In this document: piece after piece, positions 55,825 through 64,000 of the stretch
How the letters are laid out: the number at the start of each line of letters is the position of its first letter
How positions within the stretch are numbered: position 1 is the first letter of the stretch
Origin: Eubacteriaceae bacterium
Lineage (GTDB): Bacteria > Bacillota > Clostridia > Lachnospirales > Lachnospiraceae
Reading direction: 5' to 3'
Length of the DNA: 64,000 bases
NCBI GenBank assembly: GCA_910575665.1
Contig: CAJTFB010000001.1
Location: forward strand, 62,001 to 126,000
Program-made: the position numbers and the translations under genes
The notes under the pieces: model-generated
Seen by the model: the letters and a program-made list of their open reading frames with translations, nothing else
Told to the model about the DNA's origin: nothing
The model's database searches: none

Positions 55825-57840
55825 CTACCCCTTGAAATTATCTAAAATGGAGGCTGTATCATTGATATCAATTTTTCCATCGGAAAGCTGATCTAACAAA
55901 TACATAAGTTCCAAATCCATTTCACTATTCTCTTCCTTATTATTTTCAAAATGTTCAATAAACTGAGCTATAGATGGATACGAAAACAAGTCGGCAACTT
56001 GAATTTCATAACTACAGATTTCCCTCAATTTATTATGCAGTGTCACAATGGTAACTGATGTACCACCAATATCCATAAAGTTGTCATGTATACCTATCGT
56101 ATCTACATCTAGGGAAAGAACCTCTGCCCAGATTTGTACAAACTGTTTTTCTCTTTCATTTCTTGGTTCTACATACGCATTTTTCTTTTTTATTCCCTTC
56201 TCTAATTCCGGAAGTTTTTTTCTATCAATTTTTCCATTTGGTGTCAATGGCATTTCATCTATCTCAATAAAAAACGATGGAATCATATAATCTGGAAGCA
56301 TTTCTCGTAAATATTCCGTCAATTCTTCTAGAATAATACTATTCTTTGAGGCAGTATAGTAACATGCTATACTAGTTACTCCCATAGAATCTAACCTTGG
56401 GATCACCGCAGTCTCCTTAATTCCATCATAGCTAACTACTGCCCTTTCAACTTCCTTTAATTCTACACGAAAGCCTCTGACTTGAACCTGATCATCTTTT
56501 CTTCCCAGATACAAAAAGTTACCATCATCTGTTAACAGTCCTAAATCTCCTGAACAATAGAGTCTCTGCCCTGTAACTGGATGAGTTACAAACGCTTTCT
56601 TTGTCTCTTGCTCTTTATTTAAGTATCCCGTGGTGATACCAGTTCCTCCAATACAGAGTTCACCTTTTTCACCAATAGAACAAATCTGTCTATTCTCATT
56701 TAACACATATACTTTTGTATTTGCAATTGGTTTTCCCAGGGGGATACTTAACTGTTCTTGTGGCGGAATTGTCTCTATCGGATAATAAGTCGCATAGACT
56801 GCTGATTCTGTCATTCCATATATATTTGCAATTTTCGCCTTAGAAAAAGTCTGGTACCAGTCTCTTGCAAGATTGGTAAGTAATGCTTCTCCCCCATTAA
56901 AAACCCACTTTAATTTGGGAAGTGGCTCCGTAATCTTAGCTATTTTAATATAATCCAAAAATAATCTCATCTGCGCTGGAACAAACTGTGTAATTGTTAC
57001 TCGCTTGTCGAATAGTTCCTGATATAGTTTTTCAGGTTCTTTACCAGTTTCATATGCAAATACTGAGATTTTTGCGCCACAGATAAGCGTCCAGAAAAAC
57101 TCCCAAACAGAATCCGTAAAACTTGCAGATGTTTTTTGTGCAATCACATCATCTTTCGTCAATTTGAATTCACTCTGTAGCCATAGAAGCGTATTCATTA
57201 CAGCCTTTTGTGGAATCATAACTCCCTTTGGATTTCCTGTAGAACCAGAAGTATAAATGATATAAGCAAGCGAATCCTCCTTTGCCAAGCAAATCTTGGT
57301 ACTTCGATACTCTTTTCGAATTTCGTCTAAAGAGAATAGGTTCCTATCAATTTCTATCTGTCCCGGTTTGTCTAAGCAGACGATTGTTTCTATATAATCA
57401 TCAGCATACTGCAAAAGGAATTCTAAATTATTACTATCTGTTATTACAATTTTACATTTACAGTCAGAAAGCATGTATTGAATACGTTTCATTGGATAAT
57501 TAGGGTCAATCGGAACATAAGCTGCTCCTGCTTCCATAATACCAAGTATAGAAGCAATCATTTCAATGTTTCTGTCTGCAAAGACAGCTACCAAGTCATT
57601 AGTTTTAACGTCTTGTCCATTGAGAAACTGAGCAATTTTGAAAGAATCCTTCTTCAAATCATGATAGGTAATCGAGCGTCCGTTATCTTCTATCGCTATA
57701 TTTTCGGGATCTTTCTCAGCCTGAAGAATAAACTGCGCTGGAATGGTCATTTCTTTACCAAAAACAGTTTCCGTCTGATTTATTCGATCAATCAGAGCAT
57801 GATCACTTAAATTATTCTTAGTTATGTCCGTTGTCATCAT
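55825..57840 (-). CDS. NRPS A-PCP protein with C-terminal docking tail
   Basis: A 671-residue protein without a condensation domain. The A domain (~25-545) has YTSGSTGNPKG, IYGMTESA and LYCSGDLG; by alignment to GrsA the pocket is T-D-W-Q-F-G-I-V-Y-K, as in the C-A-PCP protein except V330. The PCP has Ser595 in DIGGTSVTI (GGTS instead of the usual GGDS). The tail LMYLLDQLSDGKIDINDTAS resembles the tail of the megasynthase cut by the right window edge and could dock to the next KS. Condensation may be supplied by the C domain of the upstream KS-ACP-C-C* protein. ATG 57840 after ATAAGGAGTGTA. Confidence 0.9.
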   Translation of the reverse strand: MMTTDITKNNLSDHALIDRINQTETVFGKEMTIPAQFILQAEKDPENIAIEDNGRSITYHDLKKDSFKIAQFLNGQDVKTNDLVAVFADRNIEMIASILGIMEAGAAYVPIDPNYPMKRIQYMLSDCKCKIVITDSNNLEFLLQYADDYIETIVCLDKPGQIEIDRNLFSLDEIRKEYRSTKICLAKEDSLAYIIYTSGSTGNPKGVMIPQKAVMNTLLWLQSEFKLTKDDVIAQKTSASFTDSVWEFFWTLICGAKISVFAYETGKEPEKLYQELFDKRVTITQFVPAQMRLFLDYIKIAKITEPLPKLKWVFNGGEALLTNLARDWYQTFSKAKIANIYGMTESAVYATYYPIETIPPQEQLSIPLGKPIANTKVYVLNENRQICSIGEKGELCIGGTGITTGYLNKEQETKKAFVTHPVTGQRLYCSGDLGLLTDDGNFLYLGRKDDQVQVRGFRVELKEVERAVVSYDGIKETAVIPRLDSMGVTSIACYYTASKNSIILEELTEYLREMLPDYMIPSFFIEIDEMPLTPNGKIDRKKLPELEKGIKKKNAYVEPRNEREKQFVQIWAEVLSLDVDTIGIHDNFMDIGGTSVTIVTLHNKLREICSYEIQVADLFSYPSIAQFIEHFENNKEENSEMDLELMYLLDQLSDGKIDINDTASILDNFKG

Positions 57841-57880
57841 TACACTCCTTATCCATTTTCTCTATTGCCACATTTCCTTA

Positions 57881-59050
57881 TCAATTATCTTTTATAAAAA
57901 ATGTAACCAGACGGTCAATTGCTTCATTATATCTTCTGTTTGAATAGGATAAACGAAGTGTTGTTGGTAAACCGAAATCTGATCCAGGGACTGTTGCTAC
58001 CTTTTTGGATTTCATAATATTTTCTGCTAATTCCAGACTTGATTTAATATTCTTAGCATCCATATAATCTTTACATTCAAGTGTAAAATAGAAACTACCC
58101 TTAGCAGGAATCGCACGTACCAAAGGAACTTTTTTAAATTGTTCTACTGTATAATCCCTTCTATTTTTATAAGTACTGATTAACTCATCAATATCTTCCG
58201 GGTACTTTAATGCTTCTAATGCACCAAACTGTACAACTGGGTCCGCTGTAAGCAATGTATGATGCTGAATAACATTCAATGGTGTAACTAACTCATCGGG
58301 AACAATGCAATAGCCTACTCGTCTGCTGTACATTCTGTATGCTTTTGAAAATGCGTTTGTTGTAATAAATACGGATTTGGTATTCTTAAGTTCCAGTACG
58401 GAAGTACTCTTTTCATCGAAGCAGGCATTTGCATAGATCTCATCATTGATAACAACAGCTCTTCCATCAATAATTTCATCCATTTTATAAAGTTCTTCTT
58501 TGGTTAAAATATTTCCAAGAGGGTTTCCTGGAGAGTTGATAACAACAATCTTCGTCTTATGCGTAAAGTTTGCTTTGAAAGACTCTATATCTAATTCCAA
58601 CGTATCTACATTTATATCATAATATTTAACTTTTGCACCTACCAAGTCCGCACAGAAATGATATAAAGAATAATATGGATGTGGAAGGAGAACTTCGTCG
58701 CCTTCTTTTGCAAACAGATAGAATAAGTTTCTGAATAGCGCACTTGTACCTATATTAATAATAATGTTATCTGGTTTAATATCCAGATTGTAGTTTTTCT
58801 TGTATTCATCAGCGATTGCAACTTTTAATTCTGGTAATCCAGCCGGGAATACAAGCGAGTACTTATCATAATCATCCAATGCATCTTTCATTGCATTAAT
58901 AATTTCAGGTCGAATTGGTAATTCTGATTTACCTAATGTCAAACGAATTACATCATTTGAATCATCCTTTTCATACTCATATGCCATCTGATCCATTACA
59001 AACATAAGAAATCTGCTGTCGTAAAAATTAATTTTGCTTCTAATCTCCAT
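57881..59050 (-). CDS. PLP-dependent class I/II aminotransferase
   Basis: A 389-residue fold-type I aminotransferase. The parts seen are the N-terminal IRLTLGKSELP, NIGTSALFRNLF, LPHPYYSLYHF, INSPGNPLGN and the cofactor Lys in TTNAFSKAYRMYSRRVGY. Located between PKS and NRPS genes and separated from both by short gaps, it is part of the cluster. It could make a non-proteinogenic amino acid for the two unusual A domains; the substrate cannot be told from sequence. ATG 59050 after TAGGAGGAAAAATA. Confidence 0.9.
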   Translation of the reverse strand: MEIRSKINFYDSRFLMFVMDQMAYEYEKDDSNDVIRLTLGKSELPIRPEIINAMKDALDDYDKYSLVFPAGLPELKVAIADEYKKNYNLDIKPDNIIINIGTSALFRNLFYLFAKEGDEVLLPHPYYSLYHFCADLVGAKVKYYDINVDTLELDIESFKANFTHKTKIVVINSPGNPLGNILTKEELYKMDEIIDGRAVVINDEIYANACFDEKSTSVLELKNTKSVFITTNAFSKAYRMYSRRVGYCIVPDELVTPLNVIQHHTLLTADPVVQFGALEALKYPEDIDELISTYKNRRDYTVEQFKKVPLVRAIPAKGSFYFTLECKDYMDAKNIKSSLELAENIMKSKKVATVPGSDFGLPTTLRLSYSNRRYNEAIDRLVTFFIKDN

Positions 59051-59061
59051 TATTTTTCCTC

Positions 59062-62000
59062 CTAAAGTTCGATATTATTTATAATTTCATTTAAAACAAG
59101 CTTATATTTATCTGAAATCATGCTAGCAAACGAATTATCATCGCTGGCACTATTCCAAATCAAATGAATTTTATATGCCCCTTTGGCTTTCATAATTGAT
59201 AACTGTAATAAATATTCTGTGGAATATCGACCTATCATTTCCTCAATCAAGTCATCAGGAACATAGTCATAACTAGTGTCATCAGAGAATAGGAATGGAC
59301 TTATTGGCACATCTATTCCTGATTTGTCACTATCTGTGACTGCTTTCATAAATAGATAGTTTGCATTCTCTAATGTTTGCTGACAACACTCTTTCACATA
59401 TACTATTAATTTTTCAAATTGTACCACGCTGTTTGTATCTAGACAAACAGTAATTGGAGTTCCTATTACATAAGGAATCTTTGTTTTGTTAATATTCCTT
59501 CCAAAATAACCATCCATTTCAATGGATACCTGTGGATTCTTTGTCAGTTGTCTAACTACCAGTGCATAAGCTGCTAAAAACAGATGTGCAGCTTTACAAT
59601 TTAGTTTTTCTGTAAATAAAAACAATTTCTGGCTGTCTTCTTCCGACATTACATAACAATATTGAAAACGGTCATTTCCTATCGTCTGTTTCTTCTGTTC
59701 TCTGTTATAGTAGAAATCCGTTTGTAGTTCCTTTTTCTGTTCCCAGAAATATTTTTCAGTCTCTAAATATCCTAATTCTGCTGCTTCCTTCATCCACTCT
59801 ATATAGTCCAGTCCTGAGATTTGTTCTTTCTTTCGAAGCTTAGGATTTGATTGTGTATTCATATCTCTTGCTATACAAAACAAATCATTTATAAACTGCT
59901 TTGGAGAATACAAGTTCAGCAATATTTTATGAAACGAAAAAATCAGATAACTACTTCCATCTTTCTTATAGAAAAATTCTGCTTTCCATAATAATTCCTG
60001 ATCCTTTATGTAATTTTGTTTTCCTGCTTCTATCATCTTCTTTTTCACGAATTCAGTTTCATTTAAATCATCCTTTCGTTCTTCTATAATTAATGGTAAT
60101 TCTGGTTCATTTCGAATTCTGAAAACTTGATTTTCCTTTGTAACTTCAAATGTGGTTCTCAAATTCTGATTTATTCTAACCATCTGTTCCAATACTTCCC
60201 TTACATTCACCTCCCCACTCCAACGCAGGTAAAACACATAGTTGCCAACACACGATCTACCAGCCTTCAAATCATTCATACCGTCTGTTACAACATATGA
60301 TCTTCTCTTTTTACCTGCCTGCAATTCGGGCAACCGAAAACCATTCTCAGCAAACTTTCTCTTTCTCGACAGCCACATGCTCTCTTCTTCTGTAAAAAGA
60401 ATATACTGGTGGATTTTTAAATTCGTTTCACTCAGTACTTGAATGATTGCTTTTTTAAAATGCCGCGCAAATAACGCAATTGTTTCTTTTTTGAAAATCC
60501 GCTTATAATACTCTATTGAAAAATGGAACGTCCCATCTTCTCGCATATAAACATCTGTTTTCAAATCTAATGTAGTGCTTCCTTTGTTATAATCAAGCAT
60601 TTTTAACTGTATTGGCCCTAAATCAATCTCTACTTTCTGCTTCCCCTGATTATGAAGTATTATCATGGTATCAAATAGTGGATTTCTTGATAAGTCCTTA
60701 TTCACATTCAGTTTTTCTACGATCATTTCAAATGGATAATCTTGATTATCAAATGCTTGTATTGTCGTCTCTTTTACCTGTTCTAATAGCTCTTCAAAAA
60801 CTAAATCACGATTTATATTCATCTTCAAGGGCAAATAATTAGTAAATAAGCCAATCGTTTTATCCGCCTTTGCAAAATGCCTTGATGAAATCAGCGAACC
60901 TACAATAAATTCCTTCTGATCTGTATATAAATGTAACAGCATCGTATAAATCGTTAGTAACACGATATATACCGTGGTACCTTTTGAGTTTGCTAATTTC
61001 TTTAACTGCCGAACATATCTCTGTTCTAAAAAAAAGTCTAAGTTTTCACCTTCAAAGCTCATAATCTTTGGTCTTGGGTAGTCATATGGCAAATTTAATA
61101 CATTAGTATGTACTTTTTCTGTTTGAAGCTGATGAATCCAAAAAGCTTCCTGCTTTTTTATTTCCTCTCCTTTGAGGAAATCATATTGCCAGCAGGCGAA
61201 ATCTTTGTATTGTATTGCTAATTCCGGCAGTTCCTTGTTAAGATATAGATCTCCTAATTCACGAATTAAAATCTCCATAGACTTGCCATCAGAAATAATA
61301 TGATGCATATCCATCATCAGAAGATGTTTTCCTTCCTCATTAATTTCATAGTATCCTACCCTGAGTAATGGAGCCTTGCTTAAGTCAAATGGTCTGATAA
61401 ACTGCTTTATCAACTTGGGAATATCCTCTTTGTCTACCATTCCGTATGTAACTTTAAATGTAGACGAATCCTCCACCTGCTGTTTGATTTCATTATCTAT
61501 GATATGAAACTTTGTTCGGAACACCTCATGGCGATTTACAATCTTCTGTAAAATACCTTCTATCCTTTCAACTGCAATATCCCCTGTAACTTCACATATG
61601 CAAGGCATATTATAACAAACACTGCCTGGTGAAATCTGGTTTAATATATACTGTCTCTTTTGTCCACTTGAAACTGGATAGTATAACTGTCCGAAAGCCT
61701 TCTTTAACTCTTTTGAACATATGACATTGGCATGTTTTGATTTAATTAATTGACACATTTTCTTCAACGTCGCATTCAAAAATATCTCTTGAAAAAGAAT
61801 ACTTACCTGAAACTTCTCATAAATAAGTGCAATTAGGTCATTGGCTAAAAGAGAATCCCCTCCCAGGTCGAAAAAGTTCTGTTCTTCTTTTATATCCTGA
61901 ATTCCAAGAAGTTTTTCCCATATTGCCTGTAAACTATGCTCTATGCTATCTTCTTTAAGACTAATATTCTCATCTTCTTTATCAACCCAATATGATTTAC

Positions 62001-63837
62001 GATTCCATGCATAAGTCGGTAAAGAAACTTTTCTACAAGTCACTGGATAGAATAATTTCCAGTCTACTTTTTCAAATCTCACATACTTTTTTGCAGCCTG
62101 TATTGTTTCTTCTTTATATCCTGTTACTAATTTATTATGGCTTTTTTGTATTTTCACATCACTGCTTAAGTAAATACCTTTCAAAGAACATGTTTCCTTT
62201 TCTTCCAAATGTAAACTTAACGATTTTAACTGACTAAGCAGTTTTTCTTTTTTTCTACAAGGGATTGCACAACGTACCTTCTGATGTTCCCTTCCCGTAT
62301 TCAGCACATAACATATTTCTTCTAAGGTATATTTTTCATTTTCTTCCAAAAAGGAAATATATTTCTGTAATAACGCGTAAAATGATAAATTATCCCTTGC
62401 TGATATGGTAAAAACCCATTCTTTAGTCGAATTTTGAATTCTATGTGGCTCATCCGGGTATTCTTCCAGTACAATATGACAGTTTGTTCCACTGAATCCA
62501 AAAGAACTTATGCCTGCATACCTTAGTTTACCATCTTCCTGCTTCCACTTTCGAAGCTTCGTATTCACATAAACAGGTGAATTTTCAAGGTTCATTAGGG
62601 CATTAGCCCGTCGGAAATGTAGTGACGCCGGCAGTTCCTTGTGCTGTAGTGCTAAGATTACTTTAATTAGGCCTGCAATACCTGCCGCGGAGTCTAAATG
62701 CCCCATATTGCTTTTCACCGAACCGATTGCACAGAACTGTTTTCGTTTGGTAAACTTCTGAAAAGCATCTGTCAATCCTTTCACTTCAATAGGATCACCA
62801 ATTTGGGTGCCTGTACCATGTGCTTCAATATAGGTTATCCGCTGGGGGGGAATTCCAGCATTCTTCCAAGCTTGGGTCAAGACATTTTTTTGTGCTAACG
62901 CATTCGGTGAGGCTATACCGTTCGACTTCCCATCCTGGTTGATTGCCCGTCCTTTAATAACGGCATAAATATTATCTTTATCTTTCTTTGCTTCTTCAAG
63001 TGACTTAATAATGACTGCGCCACAGCCTTCCCCCCATCCAGTACCATCTGCATCAATATCAAAACTTCTGGATACTCCATTGGGTGACGAAATTCCGATA
63101 CCTCCTAATTCTTCCATTCCCGGCATCGGTTTAATTGCAACGCCTCCAACCAAAGCCATCTTACATTCATTTGCCAGTAGGCTATTACACGCCATATCTA
63201 ATGCAACTAACGACGATGAACATGCCGTCGCCACACTAATTGCTGGTCCCGATAAATTTAAAAAATAAGATAATCTGCTTGCGATAATTGGAGGAAAGTT
63301 ACCAACAAAGGAGGCCGTTCTATTCTCATCAACTAATTCTTCATATCTTGGCTCACTATATCCAACAAATATTCCAAGGCTTGAATTTCTTACCTTCTTT
63401 CCAGCATAGCCCGCATCTTCAAGCGCCTCATATCCAACTTCCATAAATAATCTTTGCTGTGGATCCATACATACCGCTTCACCTGGAAGAATTTGAAAAA
63501 AATCGGCATCAAATTTATCAATATCTTCTAAATACCCTGCTGGAATCACTTTTTCTCGATTAATTCCATTTGAAAATGGCAAAACCAACTCATATCTTGA
63601 CTTTGGAAATAAGCTTACAAGATCATTTCCATCCCTTAAATGACTCCAAAATTCGTCTTTTGTTCTAGATTGTGGAAAACGACAAGCCATTCCGATAATC
63701 GCAATTTCCTTTTTATTATCATTTGTTTCAACAATTTGCTTAGAATGCTGAAATTTTTTGATCAGCAGATAGGCAACATCCTCAGATATCCTATTATTCG
63801 CCACAAATTCCATAATGACTTTGACAAATTCATCCAT
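59062..63837 (-). CDS. Hybrid PKS/NRPS: KS-ACP-C and a degenerate second C domain
   Basis: A 1591-residue protein. KS with Cys206 (VATACSSS), His340 (EAHGTGTQIGDP) and His380 (NMGHLDSAA); no AT; ACP with Ser662 in DLGGDSLLA; first C domain with HHIISDG at 845-851; then a second, poorly conserved C-like domain (~1190-1590). The position of HHxxxDG in the second domain reads FHKILLN, so the second His stays but the Asp and first His are lost. The start is uncertain: ATG 63849 has a ribosome binding site only two bases away, while ATG 63837, used here, aligns with the docking helix of the other PKS. It overlaps the end of the preceding gene. Confidence 0.88.
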   Translation of the reverse strand: MDEFVKVIMEFVANNRISEDVAYLLIKKFQHSKQIVETNDNKKEIAIIGMACRFPQSRTKDEFWSHLRDGNDLVSLFPKSRYELVLPFSNGINREKVIPAGYLEDIDKFDADFFQILPGEAVCMDPQQRLFMEVGYEALEDAGYAGKKVRNSSLGIFVGYSEPRYEELVDENRTASFVGNFPPIIASRLSYFLNLSGPAISVATACSSSLVALDMACNSLLANECKMALVGGVAIKPMPGMEELGGIGISSPNGVSRSFDIDADGTGWGEGCGAVIIKSLEEAKKDKDNIYAVIKGRAINQDGKSNGIASPNALAQKNVLTQAWKNAGIPPQRITYIEAHGTGTQIGDPIEVKGLTDAFQKFTKRKQFCAIGSVKSNMGHLDSAAGIAGLIKVILALQHKELPASLHFRRANALMNLENSPVYVNTKLRKWKQEDGKLRYAGISSFGFSGTNCHIVLEEYPDEPHRIQNSTKEWVFTISARDNLSFYALLQKYISFLEENEKYTLEEICYVLNTGREHQKVRCAIPCRKKEKLLSQLKSLSLHLEEKETCSLKGIYLSSDVKIQKSHNKLVTGYKEETIQAAKKYVRFEKVDWKLFYPVTCRKVSLPTYAWNRKSYWVDKEDENISLKEDSIEHSLQAIWEKLLGIQDIKEEQNFFDLGGDSLLANDLIALIYEKFQVSILFQEIFLNATLKKMCQLIKSKHANVICSKELKKAFGQLYYPVSSGQKRQYILNQISPGSVCYNMPCICEVTGDIAVERIEGILQKIVNRHEVFRTKFHIIDNEIKQQVEDSSTFKVTYGMVDKEDIPKLIKQFIRPFDLSKAPLLRVGYYEINEEGKHLLMMDMHHIISDGKSMEILIRELGDLYLNKELPELAIQYKDFACWQYDFLKGEEIKKQEAFWIHQLQTEKVHTNVLNLPYDYPRPKIMSFEGENLDFFLEQRYVRQLKKLANSKGTTVYIVLLTIYTMLLHLYTDQKEFIVGSLISSRHFAKADKTIGLFTNYLPLKMNINRDLVFEELLEQVKETTIQAFDNQDYPFEMIVEKLNVNKDLSRNPLFDTMIILHNQGKQKVEIDLGPIQLKMLDYNKGSTTLDLKTDVYMREDGTFHFSIEYYKRIFKKETIALFARHFKKAIIQVLSETNLKIHQYILFTEEESMWLSRKRKFAENGFRLPELQAGKKRRSYVVTDGMNDLKAGRSCVGNYVFYLRWSGEVNVREVLEQMVRINQNLRTTFEVTKENQVFRIRNEPELPLIIEERKDDLNETEFVKKKMIEAGKQNYIKDQELLWKAEFFYKKDGSSYLIFSFHKILLNLYSPKQFINDLFCIARDMNTQSNPKLRKKEQISGLDYIEWMKEAAELGYLETEKYFWEQKKELQTDFYYNREQKKQTIGNDRFQYCYVMSEEDSQKLFLFTEKLNCKAAHLFLAAYALVVRQLTKNPQVSIEMDGYFGRNINKTKIPYVIGTPITVCLDTNSVVQFEKLIVYVKECCQQTLENANYLFMKAVTDSDKSGIDVPISPFLFSDDTSYDYVPDDLIEEMIGRYSTEYLLQLSIMKAKGAYKIHLIWNSASDDNSFASMISDKYKLVLNEIINNIEL

Positions 63838-64000
63838 TACTATCTTCATATCCTTTCACTGCATCCTCAACTGTAATTTCCTGCCCTTTTACCTTGCGAA
63901 GTAATTCCATTAGTCCTTTGTCTTCGTCGTTTATTTCTTCTGGCAATGGCTTCTCGTTCTCTTCTTCTTGCCGATTTCTATCTTCAATAAAATCCGCCAA
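63830..64000 (-). CDS. C-terminal end of a further megasynthase, cut by the window
   Basis: 57 codons are open from the right edge to the stop at 63830-63832. The protein end reads ADFIEDRNRQEEENEKPLP, then a tail with GLMELLRKVKGQEITVEDAV. This tail aligns with the end of the A-PCP protein (LMYLLDQLSDGKIDINDTA), and both lie directly before a PKS gene starting with a similar helical N-terminus. So this is probably the PCP or ACP-ended partner of the KS-ACP-C-C* protein, likely an NRPS-type protein whose body lies right of the window. It overlaps the next start by eight bases. Confidence 0.75.
   Translation of the reverse strand: MADFIEDRNRQEEENEKPLPEEINDEDKGLMELLRKVKGQEITVEDAVKGYEDSNG

Noticed and set aside
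41294-63837. Identification of the cluster as colibactin- or zwittermicin-like
   Set aside because: Only the D-Asn module is comparable. The domain order, the carbamoyltransferase/BtrH-like genes and the lack of a visible prodrug peptidase do not match what I know of these pathways.

Overview
The window looks like the chromosome of an anaerobic, endospore-forming, butyrate-producing Firmicute, most likely a gut Lachnospiraceae. The evidence is a complete acetyl-CoA to butyryl-CoA operon (thl-crt-hbd-bcd-etfB-etfA), a butyryl-CoA:acetate CoA-transferase, a four-subunit 2-oxoacid:ferredoxin oxidoreductase, CotF-like spore coat proteins, BspA-type leucine-rich surface proteins and strong AGGAGG ribosome binding sites. 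No rRNA, tRNA, CRISPR array or riboswitch was recognised.

Layout. 1-2.6 kb: the end of an AraC regulator, then a MarR regulator with a FUSC-type membrane protein. 2.6-8.3 kb (minus strand): sbcC, sbcD and a fused phospholipase-C-like/tyrosine phosphatase protein. 8.4-9.0 kb: a YefM/Txe toxin-antitoxin pair. 9.3-14.3 kb: a lipoprotein, a DUF4867 protein, a GH5 glycanase, a 273-bp palindromic MITE-like element, a polysaccharide deacetylase and a family-2 glycosyltransferase. 14.4-20.5 kb: the butyrate operon. 20.6-27.1 kb: coaD and two tandem BspA-like surface proteins. 27.3-31.9 kb: the CoA-transferase and the porGDAB operon. 31.9-37.2 kb: a PhoB/PhoR-type two-component system, an SGNH hydrolase, two coat proteins and an MscS channel.

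From about 37.2 kb to the right edge, all on the minus strand and visibly richer in A+T, lies a hybrid NRPS/trans-AT PKS biosynthetic cluster that continues beyond the window. In reading order it has: the end of a megasynthase; KS-ACP-C-C*; a PLP aminotransferase; A-PCP; KS-KR-ACP; a NodU/TobZ-type carbamoyltransferase; C-A-PCP; a discrete malonyl acyltransferase; C-A(Asn)-PCP-E; a CASTOR-like ACT protein; a BtrH-like protein; a free acyl carrier protein; a second, very divergent BtrH-like protein; and a type II thioesterase. The acyltransferase probably serves both AT-less PKS proteins. Two A domains share an unusual pocket code lacking the normal Asp235, the last module should install D-asparagine, and no module carries a release thioesterase. 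The BtrH-like/ACP trio therefore suggests an unusual acyl-transfer or release step.

Central metabolism in the window fits together. The Por complex makes acetyl-CoA and reduced ferredoxin, the thl-etfA operon turns acetyl-CoA into butyryl-CoA (Bcd-Etf probably bifurcates electrons to ferredoxin), and the CoA-transferase releases butyrate. A repeat family ending in TAGCTCGACGGCGCC is scattered near several gene starts, including the leader of the CoA-transferase gene. I assigned products by recognising motifs. No database search was possible.
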